A stretch of 10,170 nt of DNA from Caldifarciminota bacterium. Lineage in GTDB: Bacteria; Hydrothermota; Hydrothermia; B15-G9. The position numbers were made by a program, and so were the translations under genes. Below are positions 1 to 6,495 of this stretch, piece by piece (the first letter of the stretch is position 1; every line of letters begins with the position of its first letter). Under the pieces are notes generated by a model. That model searched no databases and had not been told where the DNA came from. It saw only the letters and a list, made by a program, of their open reading frames with translations. The stretch is from positions 1 to 10,170 of the forward strand of contig JAMOPK010000277.1 of the NCBI GenBank assembly GCA_027064565.1, read 5' to 3'.

Positions 1-127
1 TTTCCATCTTCAGCGTTTTTCCTATCTGGCAATAGACGCAGGAATAAGTGCAAATCTTGTAGGGGATGTTGTTGATCCCCAGGCTCCTGCCCAATCTCCT
101 TGAAGGCACAGGCCCGAACGCTATCAT
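1..127 (-). CDS. Radical SAM protein, N-terminal fragment (cut by window edge)
   Basis: Reading the minus strand from ATG at 127-125 gives 42 codons that continue off the window. The peptide opens with FGPVPSRRLGRSLGI and then shows C26-x3-C30-x2-C33 (CTYSCVYC), the cluster motif that binds the 4Fe-4S of radical SAM enzymes. The PVPSRRLGxSLGI...PYKxCxYxCVYCQxG layout is that of the COG0731-type (wyosine-synthase-like) radical SAM family, whose bacterial members mostly lack an assigned substrate. The start is supported by GGGAGG at 138-133, 5 nt upstream. The gene is divergent from the serine operon. What is seen: start, ribosome binding site and cluster cysteines. What is inferred: SAM cleavage activity. 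The substrate cannot be given, because the rest of the protein is missing. Confidence 0.88.
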   Translation of the reverse strand, partial: MIAFGPVPSRRLGRSLGINNIPYKICTYSCVYCQIGKTLKME

Positions 128-139
128 TGTCGCCTCCCG

Positions 140-156
140 TTGAGAACTTTTCTCAA
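140..156. promoter_or_regulatory. Perfect 7-3-7 inverted repeat downstream of the -10 box
   Basis: TTGAGAA at 140-146 and TTCTCAA at 150-156 are exact reverse complements around CTT. The element touches the TATACT box and covers the expected transcription start of the radical SAM gene. It could be an operator for a dimeric repressor or a small hairpin at the mRNA 5' end. No regulator is visible in the window to pair it with. Confidence 0.4.
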
Positions 157-184
157 GTATAAATCCACGAATAGCCGAAATCAC
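156..184 (-). promoter_or_regulatory. Candidate sigma70-type promoter of the radical SAM gene
   Basis: On the minus strand there is a TATACT box (161-156) and, 17 nt upstream, GTGATT (184-179). The -10 matches the consensus at five of six positions and the -35 at three. Transcription would start near 149-150, giving a leader of about 22 nt with the GGGAGG ribosome site. The spacing is good but the -35 is weak, so this is a candidate only. Confidence 0.45.
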
Positions 185-246
185 ACTTTACAGGGAGGGT
201 GTTTGGAAAAAATCTGAAAATTCAGGCTGCCCCTTTCAGGCAATTC

Positions 247-266
247 GACGGCCGGGGATGGCCGTC
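247..266. repeat. GC-rich hairpin in intergenic DNA
   Basis: GACGGCC (247-253) and GGCCGTC (260-266) form a perfect 7-bp stem with the 6-nt loop GGGGAT. No T-run follows on either strand, so it is not a standard intrinsic terminator. It lies about 90 bases before a second hairpin-forming repeat at 334-378 and may be part of the same kind of intergenic palindromic element. Confidence 0.5.
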
Positions 267-333
267 CCACCGATGTTTTTGATTTCCCCACCTTCCATTT
301 GGGGCCACTTTGTCAGGGATTAAGTCAGGGACC

Positions 334-378
334 GGTGGGTCGGGTGTCCCGCCCGACAATAACTTGATTTTGGTCAGC
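334..378. repeat. Dispersed intergenic repeat, copy A
   Basis: This stretch starts GGTGGG, then CGG-TG, then GCCCGACAA (351-359), and contains a 6-bp hairpin GTCGGG (339-344) / CCCGAC (352-357). A second, diverged copy lies at 9974-10016 with the same order of blocks and the same orientation. Over the first 25 or so positions about 20 match with one gap; similarity falls to roughly 60-65 percent after that. Both copies sit 65-80 bases upstream of a TATAAT box. Either they are members of a genome-wide palindromic repeat family, or both belong to promoter regions with a shared control element. Confidence 0.5.
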
Positions 379-415
379 CCCGGGCTCCAGCTGTGCTTTT
401 CAATTAAATTTGGGA

Positions 416-421
416 TATAAT
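416..421 (+). promoter_or_regulatory. TATAAT -10 box of the serine operon
   Basis: A perfect TATAAT lies 44 nt before the aminotransferase ATG. No good -35 is seen: at 17-nt spacing the hexamer is GTGCTT (393-398), which matches at only two positions, and there is no TG extension. It may depend on an activator. Transcription would start near 428 and would be the main entry into the seven-gene run that ends at 6906. Confidence 0.55.
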
Positions 422-464
422 TTGTTCCAATTTCCTGAAATTTAGGCCAAAATGGAGGAAAAAT

Positions 465-1541
465 ATGCATAAAAAGCTGTTCATACCGGGACCCACCGAG
501 GTTTCCCACGATGTGTTGCTCGCACAAGCGCGCGAGCCCATGTTCGGCCATCGGATGGCCGAGTTCTCCGAACTGTATCACCGAATCGTGCGGGGACTCA
601 AAGAACTTTTTGAAACCAATGCCCATACCATGGTTTTTACGTCGTCCGCAACCGGTGTCATGGAGGGAACCATCAGAAATCTCGTCAACAGGACGTATCT
701 CTCGACCGTCAACGGATCATTCTCAGAGAGATGGTTCAAAATTGGTGTGGCCAACGGCAAAGAAGGGGATAGGATAGATGTTGAGTGGGGCAAGGCCATT
801 AAGCCTGAAATGGTCGCTGATGCACTTAAAAAGAAGCATTACGAGGCTGTGCTTGTGACCTACAACGAGACATCCACCGGCGTTATGAACCCGTTGAAAG
901 AGATAGCCGCCGTTGTCAGAGAGATCTCACCGGACACGCTTATCCTTGTTGACGCCGTGAGCGCACTCGGTGGTGCACCTGTGGAGATCGACGAGTGGGG
1001 TGTGGACGTCATTTTTGCCTCCGTTCAGAAATGTTTTGCACTGCCACCGGGATTGACGGTTACTTTTGTGAGCGAAAGGGCAATTGAGAAGGCGAAAAAA
1101 GTCGAAAACAGAGGTTATTACTTCGATTTCCTGCTTATGTTGAAATACTGGGAGCGTAACTTCCAGACCCCGGCCACTCCGGCCATTTCGTTGATGTGGG
1201 CGCTCGACCATCAGATCCAGAAGATGAAGGCCGAGACCATGGAAAGAAGATATGCGAGGCACGCTGAAATGGCCTCGATCGCAAGGAAATGGGCCATAGA
1301 CAGGGGATTTGAGCTTTTCGCTGAGCCGGGCTATGAATCCCTCACGGTCACAACGGTCAAAAATACCCGCGAAATCGACGTCCCTGCCCTGAACAAAGAG
1401 CTTGCCGTCAGGGGATTCGCCATATCGAACGGCTACGGCAAGTTGAAGAACAAAACGTTCCGCATAGGCCACATGGGCGACCTCACGGTGGGCGACCTGA
1501 AATCATTGCTTGCAAACATCGATGAAATCATAGGAGATTGA
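465..1541 (+). CDS. Class V aminotransferase, probable phosphoserine aminotransferase
   Basis: This 358-aa PLP enzyme is of the serine-pyruvate/alanine-glyoxylate aminotransferase type (fold type I, class V). It opens with the family's FIPGPTEV block (6-13). The phosphate-binding region is SSATGVMEG (60-68), VDAVSALGG (162-170) carries D163 for the PLP ring nitrogen, and SVQK places the Schiff-base lysine at K189, followed by the typical LPPGL. C-terminal RIGHMG is the usual substrate-side arginine region. The length is normal. GGAGG at 454-458 fixes the start. SerA begins 2 nt after its stop, so the likely role is phosphohydroxypyruvate to phosphoserine in the cytosol, replacing SerC, as proposed for similar pairs in Thermotoga. 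A glyoxylate or pyruvate aminotransferase remains possible on sequence alone. Confidence 0.9.
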   Translation: MHKKLFIPGPTEVSHDVLLAQAREPMFGHRMAEFSELYHRIVRGLKELFETNAHTMVFTSSATGVMEGTIRNLVNRTYLSTVNGSFSERWFKIGVANGKEGDRIDVEWGKAIKPEMVADALKKKHYEAVLVTYNETSTGVMNPLKEIAAVVREISPDTLILVDAVSALGGAPVEIDEWGVDVIFASVQKCFALPPGLTVTFVSERAIEKAKKVENRGYYFDFLLMLKYWERNFQTPATPAISLMWALDHQIQKMKAETMERRYARHAEMASIARKWAIDRGFELFAEPGYESLTVTTVKNTREIDVPALNKELAVRGFAISNGYGKLKNKTFRIGHMGDLTVGDLKSLLANIDEIIGD

Positions 1542-1543
1542 CC

Positions 1544-2461
1544 ATGTTTAAAGTGCTCATAACCGATCCAATTGCACCTGAAGGTGTGGAAATCCTTAGG
1601 GAAGCCGGTTTTCAGGTCGATGAAAAGCCGGACTGGAAAGGGGAGAAGCTGATAGAGAACATCAGGGGCTATCATGCCCTCATAGTCCGCAGCGCCACAA
1701 AGGTCACGGCCGATGTGATAAAGGCCGCGGATGAGCTCAGGGTCATCGGACGGGCCGGCGTTGGACTGGACAACATCGACCTGAATGCCGCAAAAGAACG
1801 TGGAATCAAAGTCCTCAACACCCCCGGCGCCACGGCCATCTCGGTGGCCGAGCTTGCCCTCGGATTGCTGCTTTCCTGCGCCCGCTGGATACCCCAGGCC
1901 GACAGATCGATAAGGAGCGGGAAGTGGGAGAAAAAGCGGTTCAAAGGCATAGAGCTTTACGGAAAAACACTGGGAATCATCGGAATAGGCAGAATAGGGA
2001 GTGAACTTGCCAAGAGGGCGCATGCTCTCGGGATGGTTATCCTCGCCTATGACCCGTTTGTTAAAGAGCACGATATCGCAAAACTTGTTGATCTTGATGA
2101 GCTTTTGAGTGAGTCCGACTTCATATCCTTGCATCTGCCGCTGACCGAAGACACCCGCCATCTGATTTCGACCCGTGAGTTTGAGCTGATGAAGGAGGGC
2201 GCTGTGCTTGTGAATGCGGCGCGCGGGGGCGTGGTTGATGAGGACGCCCTTTACAAGGCCCTCAAATCCGGCAAATTGAGATGTGCGGCGCTCGACGTCT
2301 ATGAGAACGAACCGCTCCCCCAAGATTCACCTCTCCGTGAGCTCGACAATATCGTGATGACGCCTCACATCGGTGCCCAGACGGTGGAGGGACAGAGGAG
2401 AGCAGGCATAGAAATCGCAACGAAGATCAGGGAATACCTGACAGGGCAGGATAATGCCTGA
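1544..2461 (+). CDS. serA: D-3-phosphoglycerate dehydrogenase, short form
   Basis: This 305-aa NAD-dependent D-2-hydroxyacid dehydrogenase oxidises 3-phosphoglycerate to phosphohydroxypyruvate, the first step of serine synthesis. The early GRAGVGLDNID block is followed by the Rossmann motif GIGRIG (147-152). The catalytic set is R227 (NAARGG), E256 (ENEP) and H275 (TPHIG); the R-to-E spacing of 29 is as in E. coli PGDH. The protein ends soon after the catalytic domain and lacks the ACT and ASB regulatory domains, so serine feedback through an ACT domain is not expected. I start at ATG 1544 because AGGAG (1532-1536) lies 7 nt upstream; a TTG at 1538 in frame is poorly placed. It overlaps the next gene by 8 nt. 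Another 2-hydroxyacid substrate is possible, but the neighbours argue for SerA. Confidence 0.92.
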   Translation: MFKVLITDPIAPEGVEILREAGFQVDEKPDWKGEKLIENIRGYHALIVRSATKVTADVIKAADELRVIGRAGVGLDNIDLNAAKERGIKVLNTPGATAISVAELALGLLLSCARWIPQADRSIRSGKWEKKRFKGIELYGKTLGIIGIGRIGSELAKRAHALGMVILAYDPFVKEHDIAKLVDLDELLSESDFISLHLPLTEDTRHLISTREFELMKEGAVLVNAARGGVVDEDALYKALKSGKLRCAALDVYENEPLPQDSPLRELDNIVMTPHIGAQTVEGQRRAGIEIATKIREYLTGQDNA

Positions 2462-3722
2462 AATAGCTGCTTTTAAAGGCATCCGTTACAATCCGGAACG
2501 GGTTAACCTGCGTGATGTCATAACTCGCATTGAGCACCTCTCCACAGGCCTCCATAAACACTATCACCGAAGCAAGCACGATTTGCTGTGTCTGATGTTG
2601 GGCTGTGAGGACGAGGAGTCACGCAGGCGGGCAAGGGCGATCTACCGAAGGTGGCTCAAAGACGGCATTCTGGTGCAGGATCAGCCCTCGATTTACGTCT
2701 ATTACCAGCAGTTTGACTATGAAGGAACCACTTTTATCCGAAAGGGATTCATAGCCGCAACGCTTGTGCAGCCCTACGGCCCCGGAAATCTCATGCCACA
2801 CGAACACATCTTCCCGCAGGGCAAGGAATATCACCTCAGGTTGATGCACACGCTCCAGAAAAACTTTGAGCAGGTGTTCGCAATTTACGAGGACGAGGCA
2901 AACACTGTGTGTCCCTACCTCGAACCCTTCACAGAGGGCGAACCTCTGGCGGAAATTACCGACGAGTTCGATACAACGCATCGACTCTGGCGGATAGACG
3001 ATAGAGCTGTTCAGAGGGAAGTTGCCGATTTCATGAGGGGCATCACCGGTGTCATCGCGGATGGACACCACAGGTATGAGGCATCTCTCGCTTACCGCAA
3101 AGAAATGAGCCAGAAATACAATGGCCCCATGGACAGGGCTTTTAACTACCGGCTGATTTACTTCGTCAGGGCATCTGATCCCGGACTCGTGATACTTCCA
3201 ACCCACAGGCTGTTGCGTCCCCTGAGCGAGAATCAGCTTAAGACGGCGCTCGACCGTGCATCGCAATACTTCGACATAACCCGGATTTCGGACGGCAGGG
3301 AACTGCTTGCCGCTGTCCGCAACCACATGGACACCCATGCCTTCGGGCTTTATTCACGGAGCGGGAAATACCTTCTGGTTCTCAAGGACGAAAGGGTCAT
3401 GGACGAGATCGCTCAGCCGGGCTGGAGCAGGGATTACAGGCGGCTGGATGTCACGATCCTCCATACACTCCTGATCCAGCAGGTTTTCGATTTCAGGGGG
3501 GTAATCGGCTATCAACGGTATCCCGAACGGGTTTTCGAGAACGTGGATACAGGGAAATTCGATCTCGGAGTCCTGATGAACCCAACAAAGCCTCAGGAAG
3601 TGATAAAGGTGGCAATGAACGGGGAGAAAATGCCTCAAAAATCGACCGATTTTTACCCAAAGCTTGTCACCGGGCTCGTTTCGATGGATATTTCGCCGTT
3701 CGAGCGTGTCGTTCGTCTCTGA
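2454..3722 (+). CDS. DUF1015 family protein of the serine operon
   Basis: This 422-aa protein is of the DUF1015 (COG4198) family, whose function is not established to my knowledge and which often sits beside serA and an aminotransferase. Family marks seen are the opening AFKGIRYNPE, HEHIFPQGKEYHLRL (H116, E117), the signature ADGHHRYEA with D203-G-H-H-R207-Y, and DPGLVILPTHRLL. The proline-rich APPYDVI segment that normally follows the first block, as I remember the family, is absent: residues 22-36 read ITRIEHLSTGLHKHY instead. The ATG lies inside the end of serA (8-nt overlap), so translation is coupled. DGHHR resembles the DGxHR-type motif of ParB/sulfiredoxin-fold proteins, a fold that includes the SerK serine kinases. 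That is a motif-level inference only. A role in the last step of serine synthesis is suggested by position. Confidence 0.88.
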   Translation: MPEIAAFKGIRYNPERVNLRDVITRIEHLSTGLHKHYHRSKHDLLCLMLGCEDEESRRRARAIYRRWLKDGILVQDQPSIYVYYQQFDYEGTTFIRKGFIAATLVQPYGPGNLMPHEHIFPQGKEYHLRLMHTLQKNFEQVFAIYEDEANTVCPYLEPFTEGEPLAEITDEFDTTHRLWRIDDRAVQREVADFMRGITGVIADGHHRYEASLAYRKEMSQKYNGPMDRAFNYRLIYFVRASDPGLVILPTHRLLRPLSENQLKTALDRASQYFDITRISDGRELLAAVRNHMDTHAFGLYSRSGKYLLVLKDERVMDEIAQPGWSRDYRRLDVTILHTLLIQQVFDFRGVIGYQRYPERVFENVDTGKFDLGVLMNPTKPQEVIKVAMNGEKMPQKSTDFYPKLVTGLVSMDISPFERVVRL

Positions 3723-3771
3723 AGTTGGCCGACGTTAACGGCACGCTGAAACCAAAGTCAGGAGGGCAGAC

Positions 3772-4776
3772 ATGGGAGACAAAAAAATTAAAGTGGGTGT
3801 GTCCTATTTCGGCGTCCGTAATCCTCTTCACGTGGCGCATGATCTGCACGAGATGGCGTCAAATGGCATCGATTTCGTGGTTCACACCTATTCCGAGAAC
3901 GACATGGCATTCTACCACGGCACGATGAAAGAGATCGTCGAGCTCACCCACAAAATGGGCATGGAGGTTTACATCGATCCGTGGGGAGTGCTGGGAATCT
4001 TTGGCGGAGAAGCGTTTTCCCGTTTCGTTCCCCGTCACCGTGAGGCCAGTCAGGTCTTCTCGGACGGGAGTTATGCGCCGGCCGCATGCCCCAACCATCC
4101 TGCAACGCTGGAATACATGATGGAATGGCTTGAAAAGGCGGCCGATACAGGCGCGGATGTCGTGTTCTTCGATGAGCCTCATTTCGCCGGAAGACCGGAC
4201 AAATGGGCGTGCAGGTGCGAGCACTGCCAGCGCAAATTTCAGGAGATGTTCGGCTACCCCATGCCTGAGGAGCTGACCGATGATGTGATGGAATTCCGTT
4301 TCCGCTCAATCTCGGAATTTCTGAAAAAGCTGGCCCGGAAGGCAAAATCGCTCGGCATGCGCACGGCGGTCTGCATGTTGCCGAGGGAACATGAATCCGA
4401 GCACTGGGAGCACATCTTTTCGATGCCTGAGATAGACATCGTCGGAACTGACCCTTACTGGGTTCCCCGTAAGCTCACCGGTCAGGATGCCTACAATCAC
4501 GTCCGCAAATTCGCCGATAAGGTGATGGAACTGGCGGGCAGATACGGCAAGGAGCCTCAGATATGGATACAGCTTTTCGGTATTCCGGCGGGACAGGAGC
4601 CTGACATAGAGTTGGCCGTGAAGGCTGCGGTGGATGCCGGGGTCAGTAATCTCGCCGCATGGAGCTATCGGGCAACAAGTTACATGTCGTATATCAGGAG
4701 TGAGAACCCGGAATTGGCATGGGCAACCCTGATTAAGGCTTACAGGGAAGCGAAGGGAACCGGCGGGTTGGCTTGA
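3772..4776 (+). CDS. TIM-barrel protein with glycoside-hydrolase-like features, function unknown
   Basis: This 334-aa protein looks cytosolic (no signal peptide). The pattern of short hydrophobic strands (VGVSYF, DFVVHT, MEVYIDPW, DVVFFDEP, MRTAVCML, DIVGTDPYW, QIWIQLFG, NLAAWSYR) is that of an eight-stranded alpha/beta barrel. VFFDEP puts D134-E135 at the end of the fourth strand, where clan GH-A hydrolases carry the acid/base Glu. C106 and the cluster C147-x-C149-x2-C152 match in order and spacing the zinc cysteines of GH42 beta-galactosidases. The seventh strand reads WIQLFGIP, with no obvious nucleophile Glu, so a retaining hydrolase is doubtful. AGGAGGG (3760-3766) fixes the start. It lies 49 nt after the DUF1015 gene. 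I do not recognise a named family and assign no substrate. Confidence 0.82.
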   Translation: MGDKKIKVGVSYFGVRNPLHVAHDLHEMASNGIDFVVHTYSENDMAFYHGTMKEIVELTHKMGMEVYIDPWGVLGIFGGEAFSRFVPRHREASQVFSDGSYAPAACPNHPATLEYMMEWLEKAADTGADVVFFDEPHFAGRPDKWACRCEHCQRKFQEMFGYPMPEELTDDVMEFRFRSISEFLKKLARKAKSLGMRTAVCMLPREHESEHWEHIFSMPEIDIVGTDPYWVPRKLTGQDAYNHVRKFADKVMELAGRYGKEPQIWIQLFGIPAGQEPDIELAVKAAVDAGVSNLAAWSYRATSYMSYIRSENPELAWATLIKAYREAKGTGGLA

Positions 4777-4840
4777 AGATAGCATCGGATAAGGCTTAAG
4801 ATAAGTTTCAAACAAGCCACAACAACCATGGGAGGATAGC

Positions 4841-5626
4841 ATGTATTACCTCATAAAGGATTTAGATTCATGGAACGAAAAAATCCATGTGAAAAGGTCG
4901 AAAGTGGTGGCTTTCGTCAGCGACGGATTGATGGGCGAGGAAAGACGCAAATTTGATCGGATGTTCGACCAATTTTCATCCGTTTTTTACAAGAAAGTCC
5001 TGTTCCTTTACGTCAACGTTGATAGAGATAACCTCCGGGAGGTCTTCTCGCAGGTTTCGGGTGAATTGGACATTTTCCCTCTCGTTGCCATCTACGACCC
5101 CGATGGCAATCTCATCAAAAAAGAGATAAACCCCCCGCCAAAAAGGTTTCGTGACCTGATAAAGTTGGCGGTCATGTCGGGAGGTGGCAGGCAACCTTTC
5201 TACATCGTTGCCGATAAGTCACACTGGGATGAGATGCTCCGTAAACCGAAACCCAAGGCCGCCGCTTTCGTGTCGGACGGCTTCATGGGCAAGGAGAGGG
5301 AGGCTTTCGATAGGATGTTCCGGGAGTTCGCAAAGGCCCACAGGGACGAGATAATCTTTCTCTATGTGGTTTGCGACAGGGATGAGCTCTGGGACGTTTA
5401 TGAATCGGTCAAACCCGGCGGCCTGAGGATGGTGCCGATGGTCGCAACGATAGATGTGGCCGGTAACGTGGTTGAAACCTATGTGAATCCATCTCCCCAG
5501 AGGTTTCGGGAGATGTTGAAAAAGATCGTCGAACTTACCCTCCCCGAAGATACCGGTGATGCGGAGGACGTGGTGATCGGGGAGGTTGACGATGGAGAGA
5601 TCGAAAAGGAGGAGCAAAATGATTAA
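4841..5626 (+). CDS. Tandem thioredoxin-like domains without active-site cysteines
   Basis: This 261-aa protein is built from two copies of a domain of about 115 residues (roughly 1-112 and 119-231). Both carry FVSDGxMGxER (25-35 and 143-153), FDRMF (38-42 and 156-160), FLYV..DRD (55-63 and 173-181) and a strand-proline element FPLVAIYDPDGN / VPMVATIDVAGN with P80 and P199 where thioredoxins have the cis-proline. The order beta-helix-beta-helix-beta-beta-helix fits a thioredoxin fold, but the CxxC is replaced by DGxMG; the only cysteine is C178. A redox role is therefore unlikely, and binding or a structural role more likely. The acidic tail (about 235-261) is probably disordered. No signal peptide is seen. 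GGAGG (4831-4835) supports the start, and the end overlaps the next gene by 8 nt. The function is unknown. Confidence 0.8.
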   Translation: MYYLIKDLDSWNEKIHVKRSKVVAFVSDGLMGEERRKFDRMFDQFSSVFYKKVLFLYVNVDRDNLREVFSQVSGELDIFPLVAIYDPDGNLIKKEINPPPKRFRDLIKLAVMSGGGRQPFYIVADKSHWDEMLRKPKPKAAAFVSDGFMGKEREAFDRMFREFAKAHRDEIIFLYVVCDRDELWDVYESVKPGGLRMVPMVATIDVAGNVVETYVNPSPQRFREMLKKIVELTLPEDTGDAEDVVIGEVDDGEIEKEEQND

Positions 5627-6476
5627 AAGAACCATTCTGTTAATTGGCCTTGTGCTGAGTATGGTTGTGCCGCTCGCTGCTCTGAACCGCAGCGATTTTC
5701 AGGTAATCGAGGTTACCCAGAACGGCGATACCGTGAGGCTCAAAAGCAATCGTGGCATCGTGGACATGCGGAGCATGATCGTGGTGAAATTCAGCGATGA
5801 GGTGAAGAAAAGCGGCGAGACCACCGTGCTCGTCAGGGCATTCCGCATTTCGAGGAGCGGCAAGTCCGTTGAAGTCCCGGTTCCCCTTTATTCCTGGGTG
5901 GATACCAGCGGCAGGATGCAGTATATCGCCCGCAGGGCTGACATCAAGGATGCAGAGATAGAATTGAGCGGAATGAACGAGTTTGACAGGATCAAGATAG
6001 TGGTTTACGACCCGAATGAGGGACAGCCCACACCTTCACAGACTTTCATTTACACGCTCAGGAAAACTGGATTCTCTTTCGGTTCAGTCACGGGTGGGCC
6101 TTCGCCTCACATTTCCACCGTGCCGATAGTGGTGTTGCAGAAAGGAGCCACACCGGCCTACAAACCGGCGATGTCTTTCACTTTTTATCGCGTCTCCCGC
6201 AACCCGATCGTAGAGCATTTTGGACTCTTTGTCTCGTTCTACCAGGCCGATACCAGAAAACCGGGGATAGGATTCGGCTTCGCTGTTACCTCGCCTCAGG
6301 GCGACATTCTCCAGCTCGGTGCAAGCTTTGAATTTTCTCTTGGCGGGACGACTGAGCAGTCCACGACCGAAGAGAAAACCAGCCAGAAATTCATTATCGG
6401 AACCACGATAACCGCTCCGATAGAGATTTTGCTCAATACAATCCAGGGAGCTGGTGGAAAGGTCACAGGCGATTGA
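5619..6476 (+). CDS. Exported beta-rich protein, function unknown
   Basis: This 285-aa protein has a clear signal peptide: positive MIKR, a hydrophobic stretch (about 5-17) and PLAA, with cleavage likely after A21. No lipobox cysteine is present. The mature part has alternating strands with few helices. Near the C-terminus GIGFGFAV, ILQLGASFEFSLGG and KFIIGTTITAP read like outer-membrane or periplasmic beta structure, but there is no diagnostic motif. I chose ATG 5619 because GGAGGAG (5608-5614) lies just upstream and the signal peptide starts there; in-frame TTG 5586 and ATG 5592 would prepend a charged stretch inside the previous gene. The 8-nt overlap with the thioredoxin-like gene means coupled translation, so the two products probably act in one process. 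I do not recognise the family. Confidence 0.75.
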   Translation: MIKRTILLIGLVLSMVVPLAALNRSDFQVIEVTQNGDTVRLKSNRGIVDMRSMIVVKFSDEVKKSGETTVLVRAFRISRSGKSVEVPVPLYSWVDTSGRMQYIARRADIKDAEIELSGMNEFDRIKIVVYDPNEGQPTPSQTFIYTLRKTGFSFGSVTGGPSPHISTVPIVVLQKGATPAYKPAMSFTFYRVSRNPIVEHFGLFVSFYQADTRKPGIGFGFAVTSPQGDILQLGASFEFSLGGTTEQSTTEEKTSQKFIIGTTITAPIEILLNTIQGAGGKVTGD

Positions 6477-6495
6477 AAATGAACGGGTAGGGGAC

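Larger units (their letters stand above)
128..464. other. Divergent intergenic region (337 nt)
   Basis: No convincing gene lies between the radical SAM start and the aminotransferase start. The stretch holds the minus-strand promoter and inverted repeat near 140-184, a GC-rich hairpin at 247-266, a repeat copy with a hairpin at 334-378, a short palindrome AGCCC-C-GGGCT at 376-386, and the TATAAT box at 416-421. A 134-codon open frame on the minus strand (626-222) runs antisense into the aminotransferase. It matches no family I know, so I treat it as chance. Confidence 0.7.

Noticed and set aside
222..626. 134-codon open frame on the minus strand
   Set aside because: It runs antisense into the well-supported aminotransferase gene, covers the hairpin-rich intergenic DNA, has no convincing ribosome site and resembles no known protein.
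1433..2323. 296-codon open frame antisense to serA
   Set aside because: It is a long frame, but it lies entirely over the conserved aminotransferase end and serA. Its peptide has no recognisable motif, so it is a shadow of codon bias.
4773..4802. Possible internal promoter before the thioredoxin-like gene (TTGAAG, 18 nt, TAAGAT)
   Set aside because: Each box matches only four of six positions and the gap between genes is just 64 nt; this is not enough to call.
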